A stretch of DNA of 12,987 nt, taken from contig JABJES010000136.1 of assembly GCA_018663165.1 (NCBI GenBank), positions 1 to 12,987 on the forward strand, given 5' to 3'. Of the stretch, positions 1-5,936 are shown one piece after another. The stretch's first letter is position 1. Each line of letters begins with the position of its first letter. Below the pieces are notes generated by a model that made no database searches, was not told the DNA's origin, and saw nothing but the letters and a program-made list of their open reading frames with translations. The translations under genes and the position numbers were made by a program. Source of the DNA: Rhodospirillaceae bacterium (GTDB taxonomy: Bacteria; Pseudomonadota; Alphaproteobacteria; UBA11136).

Positions 1-154
1 CATCGGCGAGGGGCTATCAGGACGACTGATGCTCTATGATGCCCTGGGCGCGAGCTTTCAGACCATCAACGTCAAGGCAGACCCGGCCTGCCCCCTGTGC
101 GGAGAGACCCCGCGCTGGCACGACCTCGGCCACCACAAAAAGAGCGAGACATGA
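1..154 (+). CDS. moeB: MoeB/ThiF-family adenylyltransferase, C-terminal fragment
   Basis: Only the last 50 codons are present; the gene enters from the left edge, with its first full codon at position 2, and stops with TGA at 152-154. The tail reads LMLYDALGASFQTINVKADP followed by a CPLCG motif. This matches the C-terminal end of HesA/MoeB/ThiF enzymes, where a last beta strand is followed by the second CxxC pair of the structural zinc site. Family members adenylate the C-terminal glycine of a ubiquitin-like sulfur carrier (MoaD for molybdopterin, ThiS for thiamine). The ATP-binding and catalytic parts lie outside the window, so MoeB cannot be told from a ThiF-like relative. Its stop overlaps the start of the next gene (ATGA), which implies translational coupling. 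Confidence 0.8.
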   Translation, partial: IGEGLSGRLMLYDALGASFQTINVKADPACPLCGETPRWHDLGHHKKSET

Positions 155-603
155 ACAAAGCCGAAAACAAGACAGCAAAAAAGACAGGCATCGCCCTGAT
201 CGTCTTTTCAGGCGATTTCGAGCGGGTTCATTACGCCCTGGTGACGGCGAGCGCAGCAGCCGCCACCAACCGTCCCGCCACCCTGTTTTTTACCCATCAG
301 GCAACCCGTGCCCTGCTCGAAAAAGACAGCAATGGCACCCCCGGCTGGCACGGCTTGGGAGGTCAAGACGACCGGAAAGCGATGGAAATCGATGCGGAAT
401 ATATCAAGCGCGGAATTGCCGGATTTGAGGAATTGCTGACCGCCAGCAACGATCTCGGCGTCACCTTTATGGTCTGCGAGATGGGGTTGCGGGCGATCGA
501 CTTGGAAGACGCGCCAAGACGCGCCGACATCGCCATCAAAACCGGCGGCATGGTCAGCTTCCTCAGCGAGACCAATGAAAACGGCCGCATTATTTTTATC
601 TGA
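151..603 (+). CDS. DsrE/DsrF-like small sulfur-relay-type protein
   Basis: A 150-residue protein. The start at ATG 151 is preferred because it overlaps the upstream TGA as ATGA and gives a normal N-terminus; an in-frame ATG at 97 would lie deep inside the upstream gene. After a lysine-rich leader of about 12 residues comes a hydrophobic beta strand (GIALIVFSGDFERVHYAL), an alanine-rich helix, a second strand (ATLFFTH) and later GVTFMVCEMGL. This is the alternating strand/helix pattern of the DsrE/DsrF/DrsH-like fold. The only cysteine, Cys109, lies at the end of a strand, where catalytic or persulfide-carrying cysteines of the family are found. Members move sulfane sulfur between proteins. 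Coupling to a MoeB/ThiF-type gene, itself a sulfur-carrier activator, fits such a role, but the substrate is unknown. The ribosome binding site is weak, consistent with coupling. Confidence 0.75.
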   Translation: MNKAENKTAKKTGIALIVFSGDFERVHYALVTASAAAATNRPATLFFTHQATRALLEKDSNGTPGWHGLGGQDDRKAMEIDAEYIKRGIAGFEELLTASNDLGVTFMVCEMGLRAIDLEDAPRRADIAIKTGGMVSFLSETNENGRIIFI

Positions 604-634
604 ACCCGGTCACCGCAAGTGGCGGCAGCGGTTC
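602..634. other. interrupted hairpin between convergent genes
   Basis: The gap between the convergent DsrE-like gene and the dehydrogenase gene is only about 30 bases. It can fold as GAACC (602-606) with GGTTC (630-634), and inside that CCGC (613-616) with GCGG (622-625). The two stop codons lie in or at the outer arms. No T-run follows on either strand, so an intrinsic terminator is not demonstrated; the hairpin may simply end both transcripts weakly or protect their 3' ends. Confidence 0.3.
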
Positions 635-1620
635 TAGAACATGGTTTCGATAACCCGGTCGGGGGGGTTGTGTCCGTCGGCGAAAGTCTTGATGTTGATA
701 ATCACCTTTTCGCCCATATCAACGCGGCCCTCGATTGTCGCCGAGCCCATATGAGGCAAGAGCACCACGTTATCAAGCTCCAGCAGTTTTGGATTAACAG
801 CGGGTTCGTGCTCGAAAACATCGAGCCCGGCACCGGCGATTTCGCCAGCCGCAAGCAGACGGGTAAGCGCGTTTTCGTCCACCACCTCACCACGGGACGT
901 GTTGACGATATAGCTGTCCTTATGCATCAATTTCAGACGCCGGGCCGAAAGCAGATGGAAGGTCGCCGGCGTATGGGGACAGTTAATGGAAACAATATCA
1001 ACATGGGCCAGCATCTGATCGAGGCTTTCCCAATAGGTGGCTTCAAGTTCTTTTTCAATCTTTGAATCGATGCGCCGCCGGTTGTGATAATGGATGGCGA
1101 GACCAAACCCACGCGCCCGGCGCGCCACTGCAGTGCCGATCCGGCCCATGCCGATAATACCCAGACGCTTGCCCCAGATACGGTGGCCAAGCATGGCGGT
1201 CGGGCTCCAGCCCTTCCAATCCCCGGAGCGCACCCGTTTCTCGCCTTCAACCAGACGGCGCGGCAGGGCCAACATCAGAGCCATGGTCATATCAGCAGTG
1301 TCTTCGGTCAAAACCCCCGGCGTATTGGTCACGGTAACGCCACGGGCCCGCGCCGTGCTGAGGTCGATATGATCAACGCCGGTGCCAAAATTGGCGACCA
1401 GACGGAGATTAGGACCGGCTTGAGAGAGAACAGAAGAATCGATGCGGTCTGTCACCGTCGGCACCAGAACGTCGGCCTCCTTGGCCGCCGCGATCAGATC
1501 AGCCTGAGACATTGGGGCATCGTCGCGGTTGAGCCGCGCATCGAAGAGCTCCATCATCCGGGTCTCTATCGGATCGGGGAGCTTGCGCGTGACAATTACA
1601 ACCGGTTTCTTCTTCGCCAT
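634..1620 (-). CDS. D-2-hydroxyacid dehydrogenase (glyoxylate/hydroxypyruvate reductase type)
   Basis: A 328-residue NAD(P)-dependent enzyme of the D-isomer-specific 2-hydroxyacid dehydrogenase family, which interconverts 2-oxoacids and D-2-hydroxyacids in the cytosol. Visible landmarks are NFGTGVDHID (77-86), the Rossmann loop GMGRIG (157-162), NTSRGEVVDE with catalytic Arg243, LDVFEHEP with catalytic Glu272, and LLPHMGSAT with catalytic His290. Length is normal for the family. The start at 1618-1620 (MAKKKP) is chosen over an upstream in-frame ATG at 1653 because a strong GGAGG lies just ahead of it (complement of cctcc at 1627-1631). The glyoxylate/hydroxypyruvate reductase subgroup (GyaR-like) is the best fit by overall style, but the cofactor and substrate cannot be fixed from sequence alone. 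It is divergent from the SH3 protein gene and convergent with the DsrE-like gene. Confidence 0.88.
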   Translation of the reverse strand: MAKKKPVVIVTRKLPDPIETRMMELFDARLNRDDAPMSQADLIAAAKEADVLVPTVTDRIDSSVLSQAGPNLRLVANFGTGVDHIDLSTARARGVTVTNTPGVLTEDTADMTMALMLALPRRLVEGEKRVRSGDWKGWSPTAMLGHRIWGKRLGIIGMGRIGTAVARRARGFGLAIHYHNRRRIDSKIEKELEATYWESLDQMLAHVDIVSINCPHTPATFHLLSARRLKLMHKDSYIVNTSRGEVVDENALTRLLAAGEIAGAGLDVFEHEPAVNPKLLELDNVVLLPHMGSATIEGRVDMGEKVIINIKTFADGHNPPDRVIETMF

Positions 1621-1714
1621 AAAATTCCTCCGAATGAAAATGTCGGGCCGCATTCTGCTTTTCGCACGCCCCCCATGGCGGGGCGAGGCGGCACCATGTC
1701 TTTATCTCCACAGG

Positions 1715-1743
1715 GCCATAACAAGATGAGGTGGGCTTGTCCA
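1715..1743 (-). promoter_or_regulatory. possible promoter for the dehydrogenase gene
   Basis: On the minus strand TGGACA (1743-1738, five of six matches to TTGACA) is followed after 17 bases by TATGGC (1720-1715, three of six matches to TATAAT). This lies about 95 bases upstream of the dehydrogenase start, inside the 229-base divergent region. The -10 match is modest, so this is tentative. The rest of 1621-1849 holds a small CGCCCC/GGGGCG hairpin (arms 1667-1672 and 1680-1685) and no clear plus-strand promoter. Confidence 0.3.
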
Positions 1744-1849
1744 GTAAATGTGCGGAAAACAAGGGCACCGACAAACGCCTGGATTAATTTTATTGCATTT
1801 TTTGCGGAAATTCTTTGCCAAGAGAGGGTTGAGGCGAATAAATAACGCC

Positions 1850-2383
1850 ATGCACTTGCTCTCCTTCCTCCCAAAGACCAGATTCCGGTTTTTTACCCGA
1901 TCAATGGGTCTTTTTATAACTGCTCTCGTTCTTCTTTGCACCATGGTGCCAGCGGATCTGTGGGCCCAGAAAACCCTTCCCATCCCACGCTTTGTTTCGC
2001 TCCGCGCTTCCGAGGTCAATCTACGCACCGGACCGGGTGTCAGATATCCGGTCGAATGGATCTATATCCGCAAGGGAGTGCCGGTAGAGGTCATCGCCGA
2101 GTTCGAAAACTGGCGCAAGGTACGCGACTGGCGCGACACCGTGGGCTGGGTTCACCGCAGTATGCTGTCGGGTAAGCGCACCCTTGTCATTGCCGGCGAC
2201 CGCAGGACCCTTCGCGCCGACCCCTCACTTCAGGCCGATGTGGTATCGCTGGTCGATCCCGGCGTTTTTGGTCACCTGCAAAAATGCGAAGAAGGCTGGT
2301 GCCTGATTGAGATCGGCGATGAGAGCGGCTGGCTGCGCCGTTTTGAATTCTGGGGGGTCTACCCTCAGGAAACCGTCGAATAA
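1850..2383 (+). CDS. exported bacterial SH3-domain (SH3_4/DUF1058-like) protein
   Basis: A 177-residue protein with an N-terminal signal: a basic stretch (KTRFRFFTR), a hydrophobic core (MGLFITALVLLCTMVP) and a likely cleavage after ADLWAQ near residue 40. The mature part starts with the family opening, a LPIPRFVSLRASEVNLRTGP-type stretch, which marks an SH3-like repeat. DWRDTVGWVHRSMLSGKR closes the first SH3 unit, and a second, more degenerate unit (RRTLRADPSLQADVV through ESGWLRRFEFWGVYP) follows. Such proteins act in the periplasm and are thought to bind peptidoglycan or peptides; no catalytic residues are seen. Start ATG 1850 has a GAGGCG-like stretch about 14 bases upstream, which is weak. 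ATG 1904 would begin just before the hydrophobic core but has no ribosome binding site. It converges with the DUF3501 gene across 21 bases. Confidence 0.82.
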   Translation: MHLLSFLPKTRFRFFTRSMGLFITALVLLCTMVPADLWAQKTLPIPRFVSLRASEVNLRTGPGVRYPVEWIYIRKGVPVEVIAEFENWRKVRDWRDTVGWVHRSMLSGKRTLVIAGDRRTLRADPSLQADVVSLVDPGVFGHLQKCEEGWCLIEIGDESGWLRRFEFWGVYPQETVE

Positions 2384-2404
2384 AGACCGCCGGGAAATAT
2401 CGGC

Positions 2405-2998
2405 CTAATCAAAATCCTGCACCAGGGCGGCGCGGGTTTCCTCTGTCATCTTCGCCATATGAGAATAGGCCGGATGATCGATAGCAACGATCACTTCCGC
2501 CCCATCCTGACGAAAAGCAGCAATTGACTCACCCCCAAAAGGGAAATGCACAAAATGCACCGAGGACGCCTTGCCCGCAGCCGTGGTGCGATCAAGGTCG
2601 CGCTCGGCCACAGCCTTGACGATCATCCCGTCAATTTTGATCGACAGGCATTCCTCGACGCCGCCGAGCTTGGCCAGCGTCTCACGGCGCCGATCTTCGT
2701 TCTCTATTTCAATCATTAACGTGGCGATCAGCTCGCTTCCCTGAGGGATCAGCGGGTTATAGGCCTCAAGCTCACCGCCGATCTGACCCTCGCCGCCGCG
2801 TTCGATATAAAGCATCTCGTGAACCTGGTAACACATGGTGTCATAGCTCTCGAAATAGAACGTCGCATCGGGGCCGACATGGACCCGGCGGTTTTTCTTG
2901 ATCTGCGATATCTCGCTGCGGCGCTGTTGCCGCTCTTCTCCATAGACCGCCATATCGATAATATCGGTGCGGGTGATTTTATGCTCTTCAACAGACAT
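2405..2998 (-). CDS. DUF3501 family protein
   Basis: A 197-residue cytosolic protein with no signal peptide or membrane segment. It fits the DUF3501 family: a basic N-terminal helix (Tyr19, Arg23, Arg26, Arg27, then IKKNRRVHVGP), a motif FESYDTMCYQVHEMLYIER around residues 49-67, LEAYNPLIP near 77-85, and a C-terminal HPAY at 175-178. The family's function is unknown. The many conserved acidic, Gln and His residues are compatible with metal binding, but that is inference. It has two cysteines (56 and 117), neither in a cluster motif. It starts 28 bases after the stop of the iron-sulfur gene, so the two are almost certainly co-transcribed. AAGGA upstream serves as a somewhat distant ribosome binding site. 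Confidence 0.85.
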   Translation of the reverse strand: MSVEEHKITRTDIIDMAVYGEERQQRRSEISQIKKNRRVHVGPDATFYFESYDTMCYQVHEMLYIERGGEGQIGGELEAYNPLIPQGSELIATLMIEIENEDRRRETLAKLGGVEECLSIKIDGMIVKAVAERDLDRTTAAGKASSVHFVHFPFGGESIAAFRQDGAEVIVAIDHPAYSHMAKMTEETRAALVQDFD

Positions 2999-3026
2999 TT
3001 TTCTTCGCTTTTCCTTAATTTAAAAT

Positions 3027-4367
3027 TCAGTCCCCGTTCCAACCATAGGCCAGCGCCATAAGTTCAATCGGATGGCGGGATGGCGACACCTCTGCCCCGT
3101 TCTCCTCCAGCTTTTCCATGCCCTGTACCACATGAGCCCCGGCAAGAGGACATTCCGAAGCAAGATGAGCCTTTTCATTCTTTTTTGCACTCCGCGCCAC
3201 TGGCTTACCAACCTTTAGGGCGATTGGGAAATTTTCCGTGAAAATCCCCCACGAACCGCCATGGCCAGAACAACGCTCGATGACGGCAATTTCAGTGTCG
3301 GGAATGAGCCGCAGCATCTCGGCCCCCATCGGCCCCATATTCTGGGCCCGTGCGTGACAGGCAAGATGCAACGAGACACCGCCGGGAAGCGGGCTCATAC
3401 CTGGGGCCAACCCCTCCTTGCGTGAAATGCCGACGACATATTCGGTAATATCGAAGGTCGCCTTTGCAAGTGCCTTCACATTCTCATCATCAGGCAGGAT
3501 CAGCGGCCATTCGAATTTCATCATCAAGGCACAGGAGGGAACCAGCGCCACCACGCCGTAACCCTTGGCGATCCATTGCTTAAAGGCGGCGCTGATTGTG
3601 CGGGCCTGATCGGCCACCGCCTTGAGGTCGCCACCTTCCAACTGCGGCATGCCACAACAGCCGGGATAGACAATTTCCGTCTCGACTCCGTTGAGCGCCA
3701 GAACTTCAAGTGCCGCGGCGCCAATTGAGGGGGCGTTGTAATTAGCAAAACAGGTGGCGAAAACCGCCACCTTACGGCCATGTCCGGGGGCATCCTTATT
3801 TACCTGGGGATGGGTTTTTTCCTCGACCAGAGTGGGGCGGCGATAGGCTGGCAAATCGGCGTCCCGGTGAATGCCGGCAATTATTTCCATTAAGCGGCGG
3901 GTCAGGGCGTTACCGGTTTTGGTCGCCCAATTGACCAGCCCGGCCACCGGCCCGGCGATCTTGGCGTTGCGGTCGGTCTGACATATCTGGCGATGAACGA
4001 AGGGGGTTTTCCCCTGTTTAAATTCCATCGCCCGATAGCGCAGCATGAGATGGGGGAAATCGAGATCGAATTCATGGGGCGGAACGTAGGGACATTTGAC
4101 CATAAAGCACATGTCGCAGAGCGTGCAGGCATCGACGACCGGCTTGAAATCCTTGCTGTCCACCGTATCCAATTCACCGCTATCAGACTCGTCGATAAGA
4201 TCAAAGAGGCGGGGAAAGCTATCGCACAAATTGAAACAACGGCGACAACCATGACAGATATCGAAGACCCGGCGCAGCTCGGCATCGATCAGATCCGGAT
4301 CCGTAAATTCCGGGTCTTCCCAGACAATGGGGTGGCGTGTCGGCGCGCCCAATCCACCTTCTTGCAT
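3027..4367 (-). CDS. GlpC/HdrD-like iron-sulfur protein with two CCG-type domains
   Basis: A 446-residue soluble protein. Near the N-terminus are two ferredoxin-type [4Fe-4S] motifs: Cys38, 41, 44, 48, then Cys81, 84, 87 and 92. The second has four residues between its last two cysteines instead of the usual three. Two cysteine-rich domains of the heterodisulfide reductase type follow: Cys206 with YPGCCGMP (Cys237, Cys238) and Cys279, then Cys337 (LACHAR) with RCSGHGGSWG (Cys366) and Cys406. In the second, Ser replaces one Cys of the CCG triplet. Relatives (GlpC, HdrB/D, LutA) pass electrons between flavoproteins or quinones and thiol or metal centres. No membrane segment is visible, so an unknown partner is implied. 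The start has GGAGGG eight bases upstream. Neighbours rubrerythrin and DUF3501 suggest a role in peroxide or iron stress. Confidence 0.87.
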   Translation of the reverse strand: MQEGGLGAPTRHPIVWEDPEFTDPDLIDAELRRVFDICHGCRRCFNLCDSFPRLFDLIDESDSGELDTVDSKDFKPVVDACTLCDMCFMVKCPYVPPHEFDLDFPHLMLRYRAMEFKQGKTPFVHRQICQTDRNAKIAGPVAGLVNWATKTGNALTRRLMEIIAGIHRDADLPAYRRPTLVEEKTHPQVNKDAPGHGRKVAVFATCFANYNAPSIGAAALEVLALNGVETEIVYPGCCGMPQLEGGDLKAVADQARTISAAFKQWIAKGYGVVALVPSCALMMKFEWPLILPDDENVKALAKATFDITEYVVGISRKEGLAPGMSPLPGGVSLHLACHARAQNMGPMGAEMLRLIPDTEIAVIERCSGHGGSWGIFTENFPIALKVGKPVARSAKKNEKAHLASECPLAGAHVVQGMEKLEENGAEVSPSRHPIELMALAYGWNGD

Positions 4368-4396
4368 GACCTCAACCCTCCTTGATTTTACCTGGG

Positions 4397-4418
4397 TTTT
4401 CTCTGCATTTTCTCTGCA
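4397..4418. repeat. perfect 11-bp tandem duplication upstream of the iron-sulfur gene
   Basis: TTTTCTCTGCA occurs twice in immediate succession (4397-4407 and 4408-4418), ending about 30 bases ahead of the iron-sulfur gene start. The period of about one helical turn would place two copies of a protein on the same face of the DNA, but chance duplication is equally possible. No good -35/-10 pair was recognised in 4368-4500, so how this gene is transcribed past the terminator at 4503-4545 is unresolved. Confidence 0.6.
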
Positions 4419-4502
4419 CTCGTCGGGTCATTTCAAACCCTATCTTCAAGCCGGAGGGCTGAACCGTGACTGAATGCCAAGCCCCTCGACGCACCGGTCT
4501 TT

Positions 4503-4545
4503 AAAAAAAAGACCGGCCGGGCCCAAAATGAACACCGACCGGTCT
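4503..4545 (-). terminator. intrinsic terminator after rubrerythrin
   Basis: On the minus strand AGACCGGTCGG (complement of 4535-4545) pairs with CCGGCCGGTCT (complement of 4510-4520) in an 11-bp GC-rich stem with one U-G wobble. Eight T residues follow directly (complement of the A-run 4503-4510). This is a textbook rho-independent terminator 45 bases past the rubrerythrin stop. An alternative hairpin, CCGGTCTTT (4494-4502) with AAAGACCGG (4508-4516), shares an arm and would compete with it. A 6-bp stem (TCAGGC/GCCTGA, 4562-4579) lies between the gene and the terminator. Confidence 0.85.
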
Positions 4546-4589
4546 GATATACAGAAACATGTCAGGCCCTTGAGCCTGAATGTTAAGGC

Positions 4590-5003
4590 CTAGAGATCGT
4601 CAAGAGCCTTCTGGAAGCGACCGGCATGAGACTTTTCAGCCTTGGCCAGAGTCTCAAACCAATCGGCAATTTCATCGAAGCCCTCTTCACGGGCGCTTTT
4701 CGCCATGCCGGGATACATGTCGGTGTATTCATGGGTCTCGCCGACAATCGACGCCTTGAGGTTCTTGTCGGTGGTACCAATCGGCTCACCGGTGGCCGGG
4801 TCGCCAACCTCTTCGAGAAACTCAAGATGGCCGTGGGCATGGCCGGTCTCGCCTTCCGCAGTTGAACGGAAAACAGCGGCGACGTCGTTAAAGCCCTCAA
4901 CGTCGGCCTTCTGGGCAAAATAGAGATAACGGCGATTGGCCTGGGATTCACCGGCAAAGGCCGCCTTCAGATTTTCTTCGGTCTTGGTTCCCTTAAGAGA
5001 CAT
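4590..5003 (-). CDS. rubrerythrin-family diiron protein without rubredoxin domain
   Basis: A 137-residue ferritin-like protein, probably an NADH-linked or ferredoxin-linked peroxidase that reduces hydrogen peroxide in the cytosol. All expected diiron ligands are present with rubrerythrin spacing: Glu19 (GESQANRRY), Glu52 and His55 (EGETGH), Glu89 and Glu92 (GETHEY), Glu123 and His126 (EKSH). The C-terminal rubredoxin domain of classical rubrerythrin is missing, so electrons must come from another protein; the iron-sulfur protein encoded next is a candidate. The start is ATG 5003, with GGAGGG about nine bases upstream; an in-frame GTG at 5018 would place that Shine-Dalgarno sequence inside the gene. 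A promoter with an Irr-box-like element lies upstream and an intrinsic terminator follows. Short rubrerythrins of this kind are common in proteobacteria. Confidence 0.92.
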   Translation of the reverse strand: MSLKGTKTEENLKAAFAGESQANRRYLYFAQKADVEGFNDVAAVFRSTAEGETGHAHGHLEFLEEVGDPATGEPIGTTDKNLKASIVGETHEYTDMYPGMAKSAREEGFDEIADWFETLAKAEKSHAGRFQKALDDL

Positions 5004-5059
5004 TAGTTCTCCCTCCACTTTATTGGTTTAAAAGATTTGATTGGATAGGCTCAAACGCC

Positions 5060-5071
5060 GGATCTAGATCC
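5060..5071. repeat. 12-bp palindrome in the rubrerythrin leader
   Basis: GGATCTAGATCC is perfectly self-complementary and lies about 57 bases upstream of the rubrerythrin start, downstream of the predicted promoter. Partly complementary flanks (GGCT and AGCC ends at 5048-5083) could extend it as a hairpin in the leader RNA. Its role is unknown. Confidence 0.4.
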
Positions 5072-5122
5072 ACCCTCAAAGCCTTTGGATGCCCCGATCG
5101 GCGGCACAAAAAGTTGCGGCTC

Positions 5123-5151
5123 TTTATGCGCTCCAACCCGGTTTTTGTCAA
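5123..5151 (-). promoter_or_regulatory. predicted sigma-70-type promoter of rubrerythrin
   Basis: On the minus strand a perfect TTGACA (5151-5146) is followed after exactly 17 bases by CATAAA (5128-5123, four of six matches). Transcription would start near 5115 and leave a leader of roughly 110 bases before the rubrerythrin ATG. It is the best promoter match I found in the window. Confidence 0.65.
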
Positions 5152-5153
5152 GA

Positions 5154-5170
5154 TATAGACTAAATCTAAT
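5154..5170 (-). promoter_or_regulatory. candidate iron control element (Irr box)
   Basis: The minus-strand sequence ATTAGATTTAGTCTATA keeps the TAGA-N5-TCTA core of the published rhizobial iron control element (TTTAGAA-N3-TTCTAAA) and matches about 10 of its 14 defined positions. It sits two bases upstream of the -35 hexamer of the rubrerythrin promoter, and the irr gene is immediately upstream. Irr both represses and activates genes in other alphaproteobacteria, so the sign of control here is not decided by sequence alone. Confidence 0.5.
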
Positions 5171-5235
5171 CTGCCCTGTAAGGCAGTTTGCTTAAAACAT
5201 TATTATGAAAAGAAAACTGTCTGTAAGGGAATTAC

Positions 5236-5673
5236 TCAGGCGTCGAGACGGATAATAACATCAACGCTCTTGACCTTGGAGCCCTCGGGCGGGGGCGGCA
5301 TTTTGCTAACCGAGATAACCTCGGCAGAGATGTCCTGCAACCGGTTGGTGCGCTCGAAAAAGAAATGGTGATGCTCTTCGGTGTTGGTATCAAAATAAGA
5401 GCGCCCGGCCTCAACCACAACTTCGTTCAAAAGACCGGCCTGAGTGAACTGGTGCAGGGTGTTGTAGATCGTCGCCAGGGAAACCGACACCCCATTCTGG
5501 CGCGCCTCACTATGTAATTCTTCTGCGGTGACATGGCGGTTGCCGTCACCACTGAAAAGAATTTTAGCCAGGGCAAGCCGTTGGCGCGTCGGCCGCAAGC
5601 CGACATCTCTCAAGCGATCAAGAGCGGATGAATAAGGGCGCATGCCCACCGAGGGTTGCTGATTGTTATCCAT
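5236..5673 (-). CDS. irr: Irr-type iron response regulator (Fur family)
   Basis: A 145-residue DNA-binding regulator. The winged-helix part includes LRDVGLRPTRQRLALAKILF (21-40) and the recognition helix SLATIYNTLHQFTQAGLL (65-82). Then FDTNTEEHHHFFFE carries the His101-His103 cluster that marks Irr among Fur proteins. The C-terminus has the Irr-like SKMPPPPEG. Irr senses haem or iron status and controls iron uptake, storage and haem genes. There are no cysteines, so neither Fur-type CxxC zinc sites nor the N-terminal Cys-Pro haem regulatory motif of Bradyrhizobium Irr is present. ATG 5673 is preferred, with GGAGAGG about 11 bases ahead. An in-frame ATG at 5697 would add eight residues but has no Shine-Dalgarno sequence. 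A perfect 26-bp palindrome lies just upstream and rubrerythrin follows after a 232-base gap with its own promoter. Confidence 0.9.
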   Translation of the reverse strand: MDNNQQPSVGMRPYSSALDRLRDVGLRPTRQRLALAKILFSGDGNRHVTAEELHSEARQNGVSVSLATIYNTLHQFTQAGLLNEVVVEAGRSYFDTNTEEHHHFFFERTNRLQDISAEVISVSKMPPPPEGSKVKSVDVIIRLDA

Positions 5674-5703
5674 TGTATAGATCGCCTCTCCCGCCATTTT
5701 TTG

Positions 5704-5729
5704 TTAAACCCAGTTTAAACTGGGTTTAA
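5704..5729. promoter_or_regulatory. perfect 26-bp palindrome upstream of irr (putative operator)
   Basis: The half-site TTAAACCCAGTTT (5704-5716) is followed with no spacer by its exact reverse complement (5717-5729). The palindrome lies 30 bases upstream of the preferred irr start. As RNA it could also form a 10-bp stem with a TTTAAA loop. It does not resemble the TAGA-N5-TCTA Irr box. No T-run follows on the minus strand, so an operator for a dimeric regulator or a leader hairpin is more likely than a terminator. The remaining gene-free stretch (5730-5936) is AT-rich, with no promoter I can defend. Confidence 0.7.
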
Positions 5730-5870
5730 AAGAAACCTATTATCATCCAAATCACCATCGCAAGGCGAATATACACATTTAAAAGCCGTTCTGGGAACAA
5801 CTTATTAACAAAACACTAATTTTAAAATCGTTCCAGGTCAAAGCTTTTTTTGCCGCGCCGAGCCCATCCT

Positions 5871-5908
5871 TCAAGGTATGTTTCGATGTCGAAACAAACA
5901 AGCCTTGA
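5871..5908. repeat. nested inverted repeat downstream of the nitronate monooxygenase-like gene
   Basis: The outer arms TCAAGG (5871-5876) and CCTTGA (5903-5908) enclose the inner arms GTTTCGA (5880-5886) and TCGAAAC (5889-5895). The structure starts about 29 bases past the stop of the flavoprotein gene on the minus strand. It probably marks the transcript's 3' end, but no T-run follows, so a rho-independent terminator is not shown. Confidence 0.45.
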
Positions 5909-5936
5909 GAATTTCAATATTAACGCGAGAGGGAAA

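Noticed and set aside
1084..1845. Plus-strand frame of 253 codons opposite the dehydrogenase gene
   Set aside because: Antisense to a gene with intact catalytic motifs and a strong ribosome binding site; the translated sequence looks random.
2384..2404. Possible bidirectional terminator between the SH3 and DUF3501 genes
   Set aside because: Only a 4-bp GCCG/CGGC stem and no proper T-run on either side.
5176..5228. Two copies of CTGTAAGG between irr and rubrerythrin
   Set aside because: Only eight bases long and 45 apart; within chance expectation, with no supporting symmetry.
5760..5830. LexA-type box (GAAC-N7-GAAC) or clear irr promoter in the AT-rich upstream region
   Set aside because: GTTC/GAAC words occur but not at the required spacing, and no -35/-10 pair with acceptable spacer and matches was found.
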